From Listeria monocytogenes (lineage in GTDB: Bacteria; Bacillota; Bacilli; Lactobacillales; Listeriaceae): a stretch of DNA of 64,000 bases. Of this stretch, positions 54,171-63,669 are shown piece after piece; positions within the stretch are counted from its first letter, which is position 1, and each line of letters starts with the position of its first letter. The DNA lies in the NCBI RefSeq assembly GCF_013282665.1, contig NZ_CP054041.1, positions 940,501 to 1,004,500 on the forward strand, read 5' to 3'. The notes beneath the pieces are model-generated. The model saw nothing but the letters and a program-made list of their open reading frames with translations. It searched no databases and had not been told where the DNA came from. The position numbers and the translations under genes were made by a program.

Positions 54171-56857
54171 TTTCCATCTCCTCCGTCTAGTGGCAAAGTG
54201 AACCAGAATGTCGCCCCACCGTGTTTATTGTTTTTTGCTTCCAAAGTTCCGTCGTGCGCCCGAATGATTGACATGCAAATGGATAAGCCCAGCCCTAAAC
54301 CACGGGACATGTCCGAGCGTTCTCTTGCCTCTACCGCAAAAGTATCAAATAAATCTGGCAACCGATTTTCTGGGATCCCTTTTCCATTATCACGTACACT
54401 GAAAATTGCACTTTGCTTCGTTTTCGTCACGTCTACCCAAACTTCTGCACTAGTTCCACCGTGACGCAGGGCATTTTCCATTAAATTAATAAGCACTTGT
54501 TCAATCAGCGTCCCATCCATCGGAACCATCAAAAGATCGCGCGGAACTTTCACGTGAATAGTTCGGTCTCTGAAACGTTTTTTTATGCGCCCAACCGCTT
54601 CACCAACAATTTCTTCTACAGCTTCCGGCGCTCGTTCCAAACTCACCAAACCTTCACTAATTCGTGTCACAGATAGCAAATTCTCAACCATCCGTATGAG
54701 CCAGCCTGAGTCATCTTTAATGCCTCTAATTAAGTTCCGCTCGGTTTCTTTGTCTAATTCATCTTCTTTTTCAAGTAAGGCGGAACTTGCGCCAATGATG
54801 CCTGTAAGCGGCGTTCGCAAATCGTGTGATATCGCCCGTAGTAGATTACTTCTCATCTTTTCTTTGGCTGATTCAATAACAATTTGGCGCTGTTCCTCTG
54901 ATAAATATTGACGCTCTAAAGCCAGCGCGACTTGAGAGCTAATCATTCGTAAAAATATCCGATTATCTTGTGTGAGCGGACCTTCTTCTGGGGAGCAAGA
55001 AACCCCGATGACACCAAGCACCTTTCCTTGGGACATCACTGGCATATAATAGCCAAAAGCGCCCATTAGCGTATCTGTCCCAGCACCCGCTCGCTTTTTG
55101 TTTTTAAATACCCAGTGGGCAACCGCTTCTTCATCTGCACTAAGAAGCGCACTCGCATCTTCTTTTCCTTCTGCTTGTACAAAAATCCCTTCATTACTTT
55201 TGGCAGGGTCAGCAGAATAAAAAATAACGGAACGGCTAAATAAATGCAAAATATATTCATTGGTTAAATCAATAATTCCTTTTAAATTGCGGGTAACTAA
55301 TAGCCTTTTATTGATTTCATAAAGCACTTCCGTTCGGCGTTCCCGCTCGACAGCAAGGCTCGCTTGTGTTTTAATTCGAACAGTTAGCGCACTCGTAATC
55401 AACGCAACTAAAAGCATAATTCCAAAAGTCACTGGATACCCTGCCTGAATCGTGTTAAATGTATAAAGTGGTGACGTGAAGAAAAAATTAAATAGCATGA
55501 CGCCAATGATGGAACCCAGAACACCATACACATAACCGCTCGTTACACGAGAAATAATTAAAACAGACAAAATATACATCATAATCACATTTTGGTCACC
55601 AATGCCAAATTCACTTAAGCCGACACAAATCGCTGTCGCTAGCGTTAAAAGTAAGACCATTTTCGCCATATCATGCCATGTGAGGAAACTTTTAAAACGC
55701 ATTTTCATTCGCCGTTTTTTTGTTTTCGGCTGGCTTGAAGGGATGATGTGCATATCGACGTTATCCAAATGCGTGATAAGCCGATCTTCAAAATCCTCTT
55801 CAAATAAGGAACGCAAACCCATGCGTCGGCGAGATTTTCCAACAACAATATTTGTCACACCGGTCAGACGAGCGTACTCGGCTACTGTTTCTGCAATATC
55901 ATGTCCAGCGAGAGTAACAATCTCTGCACCAAGCCGTTCAGCAAGTTCCATCGTTTCCCGCAGACATTTTTTCTCCGCTTTGGTCATATAATCATTTTCT
56001 TCGTTTTCAATATAAAGAGCAGTCCACGGTGCGCGGAAAGCCTCGGCAGTACGCGCTGTCCAGCGAATGAGTTTTGCAGACGAAGGCGATGTCCCAATAC
56101 AAACGAGCCATTTGCTGCTTGCGCGTTTTTCTGGATAAATACCCGTTTGATCATATTCGTGGCTAATTCGGTCAGCCGCTTTTCGCATCGCAATTTCGCG
56201 CAAAAGCTTTAAGTTTTCTCTAGTAAAAAAGTTTTGCATAGCTGTTCGCGCACGTTCTGGTTGATAGATTTTCCCTTGTTCGAGCCGTTTTAAAAGCTCG
56301 TCTGGTTCAATATCAATTAATTTTACTCGGTCTGCTTCATCAAAAACATAATCAGGAATCGTTTCGCGCACGGCGACCTTAGTAATACCTTCAACGATAT
56401 CATTCAAGCTTTCAATATGTTGCACATTAACAGTTGTATATACATCAATGCCTGCTTGGAGTAATTCTTCCACATCTTGGAAACGCTTCTTGTTTCGCAC
56501 GCCTGCTGCATTCGTGTGTGCAAGTTCGTCTACCAAGATTAGTTCTGGTTTCCGTTTCAACGCTTCGTCCAAATCGAATTCTTTGAGCGCAATATTTTTG
56601 TGAGTGATTGCTTTAGGTGGAATAATCGGGATTCCTTCTAGCATTTTCAACGTTTCCTCGCGAGCATGAGGTTCAATATAACCCGCCACGACATCCACAC
56701 CTGCAGCTAATTGATCTTTGGCGTCACTTAACATAGCATATGTTTTTCCAACACCTGCCGCAAAGCCAAAATATATTTTTAATTTACCCACGGATGAATC
56801 TGTTTCTTCTTGCAAATTCACCAGTAGCGCATCCGGACTTGGACGATTCGTTTCCAT
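54167..56857 (-). CDS. kdpD: KdpD sensor histidine kinase
   Basis: The 896-residue membrane sensor has the full KdpD layout. An N-terminal KdpD domain carries Walker A GFAAGVGKTYAML near residues 31-43. A Usp-like domain (WLVCIGTSPSSAKLIRWTAR near 250) follows, then four membrane helices (about 395-495) and a GAF-like region. The kinase core has H-box RAISHDLRTPLTGIIGASS near 665-683, NLMENALRHGG and a GLGLGLSI ATP lid. It senses K+ limitation and phosphorylates KdpE. Confidence 0.93.
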   Translation of the reverse strand: METNRPSPDALLVNLQEETDSSVGKLKIYFGFAAGVGKTYAMLSDAKDQLAAGVDVVAGYIEPHAREETLKMLEGIPIIPPKAITHKNIALKEFDLDEALKRKPELILVDELAHTNAAGVRNKKRFQDVEELLQAGIDVYTTVNVQHIESLNDIVEGITKVAVRETIPDYVFDEADRVKLIDIEPDELLKRLEQGKIYQPERARTAMQNFFTRENLKLLREIAMRKAADRISHEYDQTGIYPEKRASSKWLVCIGTSPSSAKLIRWTARTAEAFRAPWTALYIENEENDYMTKAEKKCLRETMELAERLGAEIVTLAGHDIAETVAEYARLTGVTNIVVGKSRRRMGLRSLFEEDFEDRLITHLDNVDMHIIPSSQPKTKKRRMKMRFKSFLTWHDMAKMVLLLTLATAICVGLSEFGIGDQNVIMMYILSVLIISRVTSGYVYGVLGSIIGVMLFNFFFTSPLYTFNTIQAGYPVTFGIMLLVALITSALTVRIKTQASLAVERERRTEVLYEINKRLLVTRNLKGIIDLTNEYILHLFSRSVIFYSADPAKSNEGIFVQAEGKEDASALLSADEEAVAHWVFKNKKRAGAGTDTLMGAFGYYMPVMSQGKVLGVIGVSCSPEEGPLTQDNRIFLRMISSQVALALERQYLSEEQRQIVIESAKEKMRSNLLRAISHDLRTPLTGIIGASSALLEKEDELDKETERNLIRGIKDDSGWLIRMVENLLSVTRISEGLVSLERAPEAVEEIVGEAVGRIKKRFRDRTIHVKVPRDLLMVPMDGTLIEQVLINLMENALRHGGTSAEVWVDVTKTKQSAIFSVRDNGKGIPENRLPDLFDTFAVEARERSDMSRGLGLGLSICMSIIRAHDGTLEAKNNKHGGATFWFTLPLDGGDGK

Positions 56858-56872
56858 ATACTCGCCTCCAAC

Positions 56873-57445
56873 TTACATTTTCAATCTATCTAATGCCAAA
56901 TTCACTTGTAATACGTTCACAGTTGGCTCACCCCAAAAACCTAACAATCGCTCATTTGTATGTTCTGCGATAATTTCTTTGACTTCTTTGGTGGAAATGC
57001 CTCGTTCTCTAGAAATTCGGTCTACTTGATATGCCGCAGCAGCCTCTGAAATATCCGGATCCACACCACTTGCTGAAGCTGTTACGAGATCCATCGGAAT
57101 GACGCGATTATTTGTCGGATCTAGTTTATGCCACCAAGCAATTCGTTTTTCTACTAATTGTTTTTGTTCTTCGCTAGTAGGATTTAAGTTTGTCGCCGCT
57201 CCGTCACTTGCAGCCCGTCCAATCAAGTATTCAGGCTCGGTAAACGTTTGGCCAATTTCAGCAGAACCAACATTTCCGGTTGTACCATCTGCTCGTTTTT
57301 CTTCTATTATACTTCCATTTGCTTTGTCATGGAAAGCTACACCTGCAAAAACAGTGACAATACCTGGATAAATCACGCCACACACTAATGTCAAAAGTAG
57401 AAATCCTACTACTGCTGGCTTCCAAATTTGCATGAATCTTTTCAT
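56873..57445 (-). CDS. kdpC: KdpC, potassium-transporting ATPase subunit C
   Basis: KdpC is a single-span accessory subunit of the KdpFABC pump. The 190-residue product has one N-terminal membrane helix (about residues 10-35) and an extracytoplasmic domain with YLIGRAASDGAATNLNPTSEEQ and ASASGVDPDISEAAAAYQ, both typical. It lies between kdpB and kdpD. Confidence 0.93.
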   Translation of the reverse strand: MKRFMQIWKPAVVGFLLLTLVCGVIYPGIVTVFAGVAFHDKANGSIIEEKRADGTTGNVGSAEIGQTFTEPEYLIGRAASDGAATNLNPTSEEQKQLVEKRIAWWHKLDPTNNRVIPMDLVTASASGVDPDISEAAAAYQVDRISRERGISTKEVKEIIAEHTNERLLGFWGEPTVNVLQVNLALDRLKM

Positions 57446-57457
57446 GTTTTCTCCCCC

Positions 57458-59503
57458 TTAAACGATTCCTAAAACAGTTAATAGCATATCAATCAATTTA
57501 ATCGCGATAAATGGCGCAATCAGACCACCCAGACCATAAATCAACATATTTCGGCTCAGTAATTTCCCGGCCGGCATTTCACGATATTTCACGCCTTTTA
57601 AAGAAAGCGGAATAAGAACAATGATAATCACCACATTGTAAATAATCGCGGATAAAATCGCGCTCGTCGGGCTTGTTAATCCCATTAAATTTAGCGCTTC
57701 AAGTTGTGGAAAAATGCCGTAAAATAGCACCGGAATAATCGCAAAGTATTTCGCTAAGTCATTCGCAACACTAAATGTTGTCAGTGCACCACGCGTCATT
57801 AAAAGTTGTTTGCCAATCCGAACAATATCAATTAATTTGGTCGGACTAGAATCCAGATCAACCATATTCCCAGCTTCTTTTGCAGCTTGTGTTCCTGTAT
57901 TCATCGCAACAGCTACATCCGCTTGTGCAAGAGCTGGCGCATCATTCGTCCCGTCTCCTGTCATCGCCACTAAATGACCTTCCCGTTGATATTCGCGAAT
58001 TAATTCTAATTTTGCTTCTGGGGTTGCTTCTGCTAGAAAATCATCGACTCCTGCTTCCGCCGCAATGGCTGCCGCGGTCATTGGATTATCACCAGTAATC
58101 ATAATTGTTTTAATACCCATTTTTCGTAAATCAAGAAAACGTTCTTTTACACCATTTTTCACGATATCTTTTAAATAAATGACGCCTAGCACTTGATTGT
58201 TGCGGACAACGACAAGTGGCGTACCTCCAGCACCGGCAACTTTGCTCACAATCGCATCACACTCTTTTGGGTACGTGCCGCCATTTGCTGTTACGTAAGC
58301 GTGAACCGCATCCGCTGCACCTTTTCGAATCGTATTTTCTTGATAGTCAATTCCGCTCATTCGCGTTGTTGCAGTAAAAGGAACAAATTCTGCGTGCATT
58401 TCAGCAAAATCTCGTCCGCGAATGTCGAACCGTTCTTTCGCCAATACAACGATACTCCTACCTTCCGCCGTTTCATCTGCAATCGAGGAAAGTTGAGCCG
58501 CATCTGCCAGCTCTTGTTCCGTCACACCATCTACTGGCAAAAATTCGCTTGCTTTCCGATTTCCCAGTGTAATCGTCCCAGTTTTATCGAGCAAAAGCAC
58601 ATCCACATCACCAGCCGCCTCAATCGCACGACCACTCATTGCTAAAACATTCGCTTGATTTAACCGGCTCATTCCAGCAATCCCAATCGACGAAAGCAGC
58701 GCACCAATCGTAGTTGGCGCCAAACAAACGAGCAAAGCAATCACATTCGTAATCGAAATTGCCGATCCTGCACCCGCCTGCTTACTCGCAAATTCAGTAA
58801 ATGGTAAAAGTGTCGCTGAAACTGCCAGAAAAATAATCGAAAGCGTTACAAGTAAAATTTGTAAAGCAATCTCATTCGGCGTCTTTTTCCGTGAAGCACC
58901 TTCCACCATCGCAATCATTTTATCTAAGAAACTTTCTCCAGAGACCGCCGTTACACGAACAACCAGCCAGTCAGAAACAAGTGTAGTCCCACCTGTCACG
59001 GCACTTCTATCCCCACCAGACTCACGAATTACCGGTGCAGATTCCCCAGTTATTGCACTTTCATCAACCGAAGCCGCACCTTCAATCACTTCACCGTCCA
59101 TCGGGATTTGTTCATTCGCCAGGATATACACAATATCGCCTTTTTTCAAGTCATTCGAAGCAATTTCAATCACATCAGTTTTATCATCAATATTCTTCAA
59201 TTTTCGAGCTAAAACGTCTTTTCGAGCCATTTTCAAACTATCCGCCTGTGCTCGACCGCGACCTTCCGCAATCGCCTCAGCAAAATTCGCAAATAACACT
59301 GTAAACCATAAAATCAGCGCAATCGCTAGCGTATAACCAGATTTCTCATCCGAAATCCCGAAGAAACCGAGAAAATAAAGGCTTGTTGCCAAAATCGCAC
59401 CAACATAAACAAGCAACATTACCGGATTTTTCACTTGTAGTTTTGGGGACAGTTTTTTCGTCGACTGAATCAGCGCATCTTTCCAAATACCTTTTTCCAT
59501 CAT
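57458..59503 (-). CDS. kdpB: KdpB, catalytic P-type ATPase subunit
   Basis: KdpB hydrolyses ATP to drive K+ uptake. P-type ATPase motifs are intact: [16 protein letters not shown] near residues 150-165, phosphorylation site [19 protein letters not shown] near 303-321, and hinge [19 protein letters not shown] near 513-531. The ATG at 59503 (681 residues) was preferred because GAGGTG lies 7 nt upstream; an ATG at 59509 is only one base from that element. Confidence 0.94.
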   Translation of the reverse strand: MMEKGIWKDALIQSTKKLSPKLQVKNPVMLLVYVGAILATSLYFLGFFGISDEKSGYTLAIALILWFTVLFANFAEAIAEGRGRAQADSLKMARKDVLARKLKNIDDKTDVIEIASNDLKKGDIVYILANEQIPMDGEVIEGAASVDESAITGESAPVIRESGGDRSAVTGGTTLVSDWLVVRVTAVSGESFLDKMIAMVEGASRKKTPNEIALQILLVTLSIIFLAVSATLLPFTEFASKQAGAGSAISITNVIALLVCLAPTTIGALLSSIGIAGMSRLNQANVLAMSGRAIEAAGDVDVLLLDKTGTITLGNRKASEFLPVDGVTEQELADAAQLSSIADETAEGRSIVVLAKERFDIRGRDFAEMHAEFVPFTATTRMSGIDYQENTIRKGAADAVHAYVTANGGTYPKECDAIVSKVAGAGGTPLVVVRNNQVLGVIYLKDIVKNGVKERFLDLRKMGIKTIMITGDNPMTAAAIAAEAGVDDFLAEATPEAKLELIREYQREGHLVAMTGDGTNDAPALAQADVAVAMNTGTQAAKEAGNMVDLDSSPTKLIDIVRIGKQLLMTRGALTTFSVANDLAKYFAIIPVLFYGIFPQLEALNLMGLTSPTSAILSAIIYNVVIIIVLIPLSLKGVKYREMPAGKLLSRNMLIYGLGGLIAPFIAIKLIDMLLTVLGIV

Positions 59504-59514
59504 TTCCATTCACC

Positions 59515-61200
59515 TCATTTGAAAGTTGTAAAGAAGTCCGCAATTGGCCCAAGTGCAAGTGCTGGCAAGAAACTAAGTGCGCCAACAAGTACCACAACAC
59601 CAATTAAAAGACCAATAAACATGCCATTTTTCGTCGATAACGTCCCGCTACTCGCTGCAACCGAACTTTTTCCAGCCATATTCTGCGCTAAATAAAGCGC
59701 CGCAACTAGCGGAATAAAACGAGCAAGTAACATCATTACTGCACCAACCATATTTGTAAACGTCGTGTCTGCCGCAAATCCAGCAAAAGCACTACCATTA
59801 TTATTTCCCATCGAAGTAAATGCATAGAGCACCTCAGAAAAACCGTGCGCCCCACTCGCCGAAACAGAAGCTTGCACACTCGGCATCATTACCGCAACCG
59901 CCGTACCGAATAAAGTCAACAGCGGCGGAACCAAAATAAGCAAACAAACCATTTTCATATCATAAGGTTCAATTTTTTTCCCTAAGTATTCTGGCGTCCG
60001 TCCAACCAAGAGCCCCGCTATAAACACCGTCAAAATTATAAAGCCAATCATGCCATAAAGCCCACTACCAACGCCGCCAAAAATAACCTCACCGAGTTGC
60101 ATAAAGAACATCGGCACCAGTCCACCAAGCGGAGTCAAACTATCGTGCATTGCGTTCACCGCTCCATTCGAGGCCGCCGTCGTGGAAGCCGCAAAAAGCG
60201 ACGAGCCGCCAACACCAAAACGAACCTCTTTTCCTTCCATACTGCCAGAAGTCGCAACACCTTGATAACTTGGACCTGCAAATTGTTCGGAGATTGTAAT
60301 AGCAACAACCCCAACAACGAAAACAATCATCATCGCTGTCATAATTGCGCGCCCTTGCTTACTATCCTTCACTGCACGCCCAAACATTACAACAAGCGCC
60401 ACTGGAATAAGTAAAATCGCCAACATTTCTATTAAATTAGTAAAACTAGAGGGATTTTCAAACGGAAACGCAGAATTTGCTCCGAAAAAACCACCACCAT
60501 TTGTACCAAGCTGTTTAATAGCAATTTGGCTTGCAGCTGGGCCTAGTGGAATCAACTGTTTTGCCCCATTTTCAAGTGTTTCGATAACCGAATAATCAGC
60601 AAAGGACTGTACCACTCCTTGCGAAACTAAAAGAAGCGCCAAAACAAGCGAAAGTGGTAGCAAAATATAAAGTGTCACGCGGAATAAATCTTGCCAAAAA
60701 TTCCCCACTGTTTTCTGTTTCTTCCATATAAAGCCGCGGATTACGGCAAATAAAACTGCTATCCCTGTCGCCGCTGACACAAAATTCTGCACTGTTAAGC
60801 CAATCGACTGCGAGAAATAAGATAAAGCCGCCTCACCAGAATAAGCTTGCCAGTTCGTATTCGATACAAAACTCGCCGCCGTATTAAACGCAAGACTAAA
60901 ACTAAGCCCTTTCATACCTTCTGGGTTGAGCGGTAAAAAACCTTGTAGCATCAACACTGCCATTACAAATACGAAGCCTACCGCGCTAAAGGCAAGCGCC
61001 GATACCGCATAACGTTTTGCGGACATTCCAACCTCACTCACACCCATCAACCGATAACCAAACCGTTCAACTGGTTCTAACATCCGTGACAAAAACACTT
61101 TTTCCCCAATCATCACTTTATACATATAAATTCCAAGAGGCACCGCCAAAACTAATAACAATACAACAAAAAACACATCTTGCATCACGATATACTTCAT
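59515..61200 (-). CDS. kdpA: KdpA, potassium-channel-like subunit
   Basis: KdpA is the K+-selective subunit of the Kdp pump, with about ten membrane helices in 561 residues. Selectivity-filter-like segments are visible: [14 protein letters not shown] near 113, [21 protein letters not shown] near 225-245 and [16 protein letters not shown] near 460. Its ATG overlaps the kdpF stop codon. Confidence 0.94.
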   Translation of the reverse strand: MKYIVMQDVFFVVLLLVLAVPLGIYMYKVMIGEKVFLSRMLEPVERFGYRLMGVSEVGMSAKRYAVSALAFSAVGFVFVMAVLMLQGFLPLNPEGMKGLSFSLAFNTAASFVSNTNWQAYSGEAALSYFSQSIGLTVQNFVSAATGIAVLFAVIRGFIWKKQKTVGNFWQDLFRVTLYILLPLSLVLALLLVSQGVVQSFADYSVIETLENGAKQLIPLGPAASQIAIKQLGTNGGGFFGANSAFPFENPSSFTNLIEMLAILLIPVALVVMFGRAVKDSKQGRAIMTAMMIVFVVGVVAITISEQFAGPSYQGVATSGSMEGKEVRFGVGGSSLFAASTTAASNGAVNAMHDSLTPLGGLVPMFFMQLGEVIFGGVGSGLYGMIGFIILTVFIAGLLVGRTPEYLGKKIEPYDMKMVCLLILVPPLLTLFGTAVAVMMPSVQASVSASGAHGFSEVLYAFTSMGNNNGSAFAGFAADTTFTNMVGAVMMLLARFIPLVAALYLAQNMAGKSSVAASSGTLSTKNGMFIGLLIGVVVLVGALSFLPALALGPIADFFTTFK

Positions 61201-61286
61201 AAGTCCTCACCTCTAAACAACACATAAAATAAATACACCAACAAACCTAAACCGATTATTCCAGCAATTACTAGAACAACACCCAT
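61197..61286 (-). CDS. kdpF: KdpF, small membrane subunit of the Kdp pump
   Basis: A 29-codon gene encodes [20 protein letters not shown] followed by YVLFRGEDL: a single hydrophobic helix with a charged C-terminus, as expected for KdpF, which stabilises the complex. GGGGTGA lies 8 nt upstream and its TGA overlaps the kdpA ATG (ATGA). It is easily missed because of its size. Confidence 0.88.
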   Translation of the reverse strand: MGVVLVIAGIIGLGLLVYLFYVLFRGEDL

Positions 61287-61338
61287 TTTCCGTTCACCCC
61301 TTCACCGTACTCTTTCCACCACTAATCCTACCAACAAA

Positions 61339-61380
61339 CGTATAAAGACAGTGTTAAGATTCTAAAGCTCCGCATAAAGA
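61339..61380 (-). promoter_or_regulatory. Direct repeats upstream of kdpF, candidate KdpE sites
   Basis: CGTATAAAGA (61339-61348) and CGCATAAAGA (61371-61380) differ at one base and are 32 bp apart, about three helical turns. A related GTTAAGATTC lies between them. Spacing and position suit a response-regulator site; no clear -10/-35 pair was assigned. Confidence 0.45.
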
Positions 61381-61397
61381 TTCCGTTAATATCTCTA

Positions 61398-61418
61398 TGT
61401 GTGTAAAATTTACACACA
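61398..61418 (+). promoter_or_regulatory. 21-bp palindrome, candidate upstream activator site
   Basis: TGTGTGTAAA and TTTACACACA are perfect 10-bp arms around a single central A. The site is 61 bp upstream of the sigma-54 -24 element. A half-site TGTGTAAG follows at 61430-61437. This is where an enhancer-binding activator would be expected. Confidence 0.65.
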
Positions 61419-61478
61419 AAAAAAGCCAATGTGTAAGCAAAAAACAAAATGAAAACCCTTTTATAGCCACATTTAAAG

Positions 61479-61494
61479 TTGGCACGGTACTTGC
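61479..61494 (+). promoter_or_regulatory. Sigma-54 promoter of the cellobiose-type PTS operon
   Basis: TTGGCACG-GTAC-TTGC followed by A is a near-perfect match to the sigma-54 consensus TGGCAC-N5-TTGCW, with the invariant GG and GC 10 bp apart. It lies 47 bp before the first gene. Confidence 0.9.
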
Positions 61495-61540
61495 ATATAT
61501 AAATAAGTGTTAAGAGAATTATCTAGAGGAGGAAATAATC

Positions 61541-61846
61541 ATGAAAACAATCATGTTAGTATGTTCAGCAGGTATGTCTACCAGCTTACTAGTTACAAAA
61601 ATGGAAAAAGCAGCTGCAGAAAAAGGCCTTGAAGCAAAAATCTTCGCCGTTGCAGAAGCAGAAGCAGCTAACCATTTAGACGAAATCGATGTTTTATTAC
61701 TTGGACCACAAGTACGTTTCTTAGAAGGAAACATGAAGAAAAAATTAGAGCCAAAAGGTATTCCATTAGCTGTTATTAACAGTGTTGATTACGGAATGAT
61801 GAAAGGCGACAAAGTTTTAGAACAAGCATTAGATTTAATGAAGTAA
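61541..61846 (+). CDS. PTS cellobiose/lichenan-family IIB component
   Basis: The 101-residue IIB has its active-site Cys near residue 8 in IMLVCSAGMSTSLLVTKME, the lactose/cellobiose-family loop. LLGPQVRFLEG near residue 60 also fits. A strong AGAGGAGG precedes the ATG. Expression should require sigma-54 and a LevR-type activator encoded elsewhere. Confidence 0.92.
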   Translation: MKTIMLVCSAGMSTSLLVTKMEKAAAEKGLEAKIFAVAEAEAANHLDEIDVLLLGPQVRFLEGNMKKKLEPKGIPLAVINSVDYGMMKGDKVLEQALDLMK

Positions 61847-61981
61847 AAAGAGGGTAATTACAGCTAGCTAGCTGAAAATTATAAAAAACTAAAGAGGTAT
61901 AGTAATATCGCCATGTTTTAGAAATTATGTATTCATCTTAACCCGGCTATTACTTTATCCCTCAAAAAAGGAGAATAAAAA
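61847..61981 (+). other. 135-bp intercistronic region between IIB and IIC
   Basis: It holds no ORF. A repeated AGCTAGCTAGCT lies near 61862-61873. A long-range pairing is possible between GAGGTATAGTAATA near 61895 and TATTAC-TTTATCCCTC near 61949-61965. This could fold the spacer and set the IIB:IIC ratio. No T-run terminator is present. Confidence 0.4.
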
Positions 61982-63289
61982 ATGAATGGTTTTATCGCAT
62001 TTATGGAGAAATATTTCATTCCCTACGCTGCCAAAATTGGTGGACAACGTCATTTAGTAGCAATTCGTGATGGTTTCATTACAACTATGCCACTTATGAT
62101 TCTAGGGTCTTTCGCCGTTTTAATTAACAACTTCCCAATTCAAGCTTACCAAAAATTCATGAATAACTTATTTGGTGAAGGAACTTGGCAAGCATTCGGC
62201 GGAAACGTTTGGAACGGTACTTTTGCTATCTTAGCATTACTTATCGCTTTCACTGTAGCTTACAACTTAGCTAAATCTTATGACAAAGATCCACTTTCTT
62301 CCGCAGTAGTTTCTGTAGCAACTTTCTTCACTATTGGCGCAATTGCTCCAGGTGCTGACGGTGTTGCAAACACTGGTGGTCTTGGATCAACTGGTCTTTT
62401 CTTAGCACTTATTATTGCAATTCTTTCCACTGAAATTTTCACTCGTTTAAGTGGTAGCCCAAAACTTGTTATCAACATGCCTGATGGTGTTCCACCGGCA
62501 GTTTCTCGTTCATTCGCAGCTTTATTCCCTGCAATGATCACTGTTTCTATCTTTGGTCTTATCACTGCGTTCTTCCAAGCAGCTGGTGTGACTAACTTAG
62601 TAATTTCTTTCTACGAATTAGTACAAGAACCATTCATGGGTCTTGCAAACTCCTTGCCAGCAGCGTTACTACTAGCATTCGTTTCTGCTTTCCTTTGGTT
62701 CTTTGGTTTACACGGTGCGAACATTATCGACCCGTTCATGCAAACAATCAACATCCCAGCTATCGAAGCTAACGTAAAAGCACTAGAAGCTGGTAAAGAA
62801 CTTCCTTACATCGTTAACAAACCTTTCTTTGACTCTTTCGTTAACTTAGGCGGAACTGGGGCAACTATCGGTTTAATCATCGCTATCTTTATCGTAGCTC
62901 GTAAACATAAAGCGTACATGACAGTTTCTAAATTGTCTGCAGCGCCAGGTCTTTTCAACATTAACGAACCAATGATGTTTGGTCTTCCAATCGTCTTGAA
63001 TCCAATTATGTTCATTCCGTACATCTTGGCACCACTTGTACTTGTAACTGTAGCTTACTTTGCAACAGCTATCGGTTGGGTACCAGCTTGTACTATCGTA
63101 ACTCCTTGGACTACACCACCAATTATCGGTGGAGCACTTGCAACACAAAGTATCGCTGGTGGCGTACTTGCAGCTGTAAACTTAGGTCTATCTATCCTAA
63201 TCTTCCTTCCATTCGCGAAAATTGCTCAAATCCAAGAGCTACGTCGTGAAAAAGAAGCACTTGCTGCTGAAGGCGTTACTGCAGAATAA
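61982..63289 (+). CDS. PTS cellobiose/lichenan-family IIC permease
   Basis: The 435-residue permease belongs to the lactose/cellobiose PTS family (CelB/LicC). It has about ten helices, the N-terminal KIGGQRHLVAIRDGFITTMPLMILGS-like segment (residues 18-43), FFGLHGANIIDPFMQ near 240 and NEPMMFGLPIVLNPIMFIPY near 328-347. It imports a beta-diglucoside, probably cellobiose, with phosphorylation. Confidence 0.92.
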   Translation: MNGFIAFMEKYFIPYAAKIGGQRHLVAIRDGFITTMPLMILGSFAVLINNFPIQAYQKFMNNLFGEGTWQAFGGNVWNGTFAILALLIAFTVAYNLAKSYDKDPLSSAVVSVATFFTIGAIAPGADGVANTGGLGSTGLFLALIIAILSTEIFTRLSGSPKLVINMPDGVPPAVSRSFAALFPAMITVSIFGLITAFFQAAGVTNLVISFYELVQEPFMGLANSLPAALLLAFVSAFLWFFGLHGANIIDPFMQTINIPAIEANVKALEAGKELPYIVNKPFFDSFVNLGGTGATIGLIIAIFIVARKHKAYMTVSKLSAAPGLFNINEPMMFGLPIVLNPIMFIPYILAPLVLVTVAYFATAIGWVPACTIVTPWTTPPIIGGALATQSIAGGVLAAVNLGLSILIFLPFAKIAQIQELRREKEALAAEGVTAE

Positions 63290-63325
63290 TTTTTAAAAAC
63301 CAAAACTTTAAGGACGTGTTTACAG

Positions 63326-63628
63326 ATGGATTTAGAGCAAACTATTATGAGCTTGATCGTGTTCGGTGGTAACGCTAAAAGCGATGCTATGTTAGCCATT
63401 GATTCCGCAAAAAAAGGGGATTTCGCTCAAGCAGACGAACAAATCGCCCAAGCAGAACAAGCACTACTTGAAGCGCATCATTCTCAAACAAAACTTATAC
63501 AAGGTGAAGCACGTGGTGAAAAAACAGAAGTTTCCCTTCTACTCGTTCACGCACAAGATCACTTAATGAACGCAATCACTTTCAAAGACTTAGCGAAAGA
63601 AATTGTAGACCTTTATAAGAATAAATAA
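63326..63628 (+). CDS. PTS lactose/cellobiose-family IIA component
   Basis: The 100-residue helical IIA has the active-site His in VSLLLVHAQDHLMNAITF near residue 75 and a metal-binding Asp shortly after, typical of the lactose/cellobiose IIA fold. It completes the IIB-IIC-IIA set. No phospho-beta-glucosidase gene is in the operon, so hydrolysis relies on an enzyme encoded elsewhere. Confidence 0.92.
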   Translation: MDLEQTIMSLIVFGGNAKSDAMLAIDSAKKGDFAQADEQIAQAEQALLEAHHSQTKLIQGEARGEKTEVSLLLVHAQDHLMNAITFKDLAKEIVDLYKNK

Positions 63629-63633
63629 CACTT

Positions 63634-63669
63634 AAAAAACCAGTTGTCATCATGACAACTGGTTTTTTT
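63634..63669. terminator. Bidirectional terminator between the PTS operon and the FtsW/RodA-family gene
   Basis: An almost perfect palindrome (AACCAGTTGTC / GACAACTGGTT with A-run and T-run flanks) lies 5 bp after the IIA stop. It includes the last codons and the stop of the opposing gene. Confidence 0.88.
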
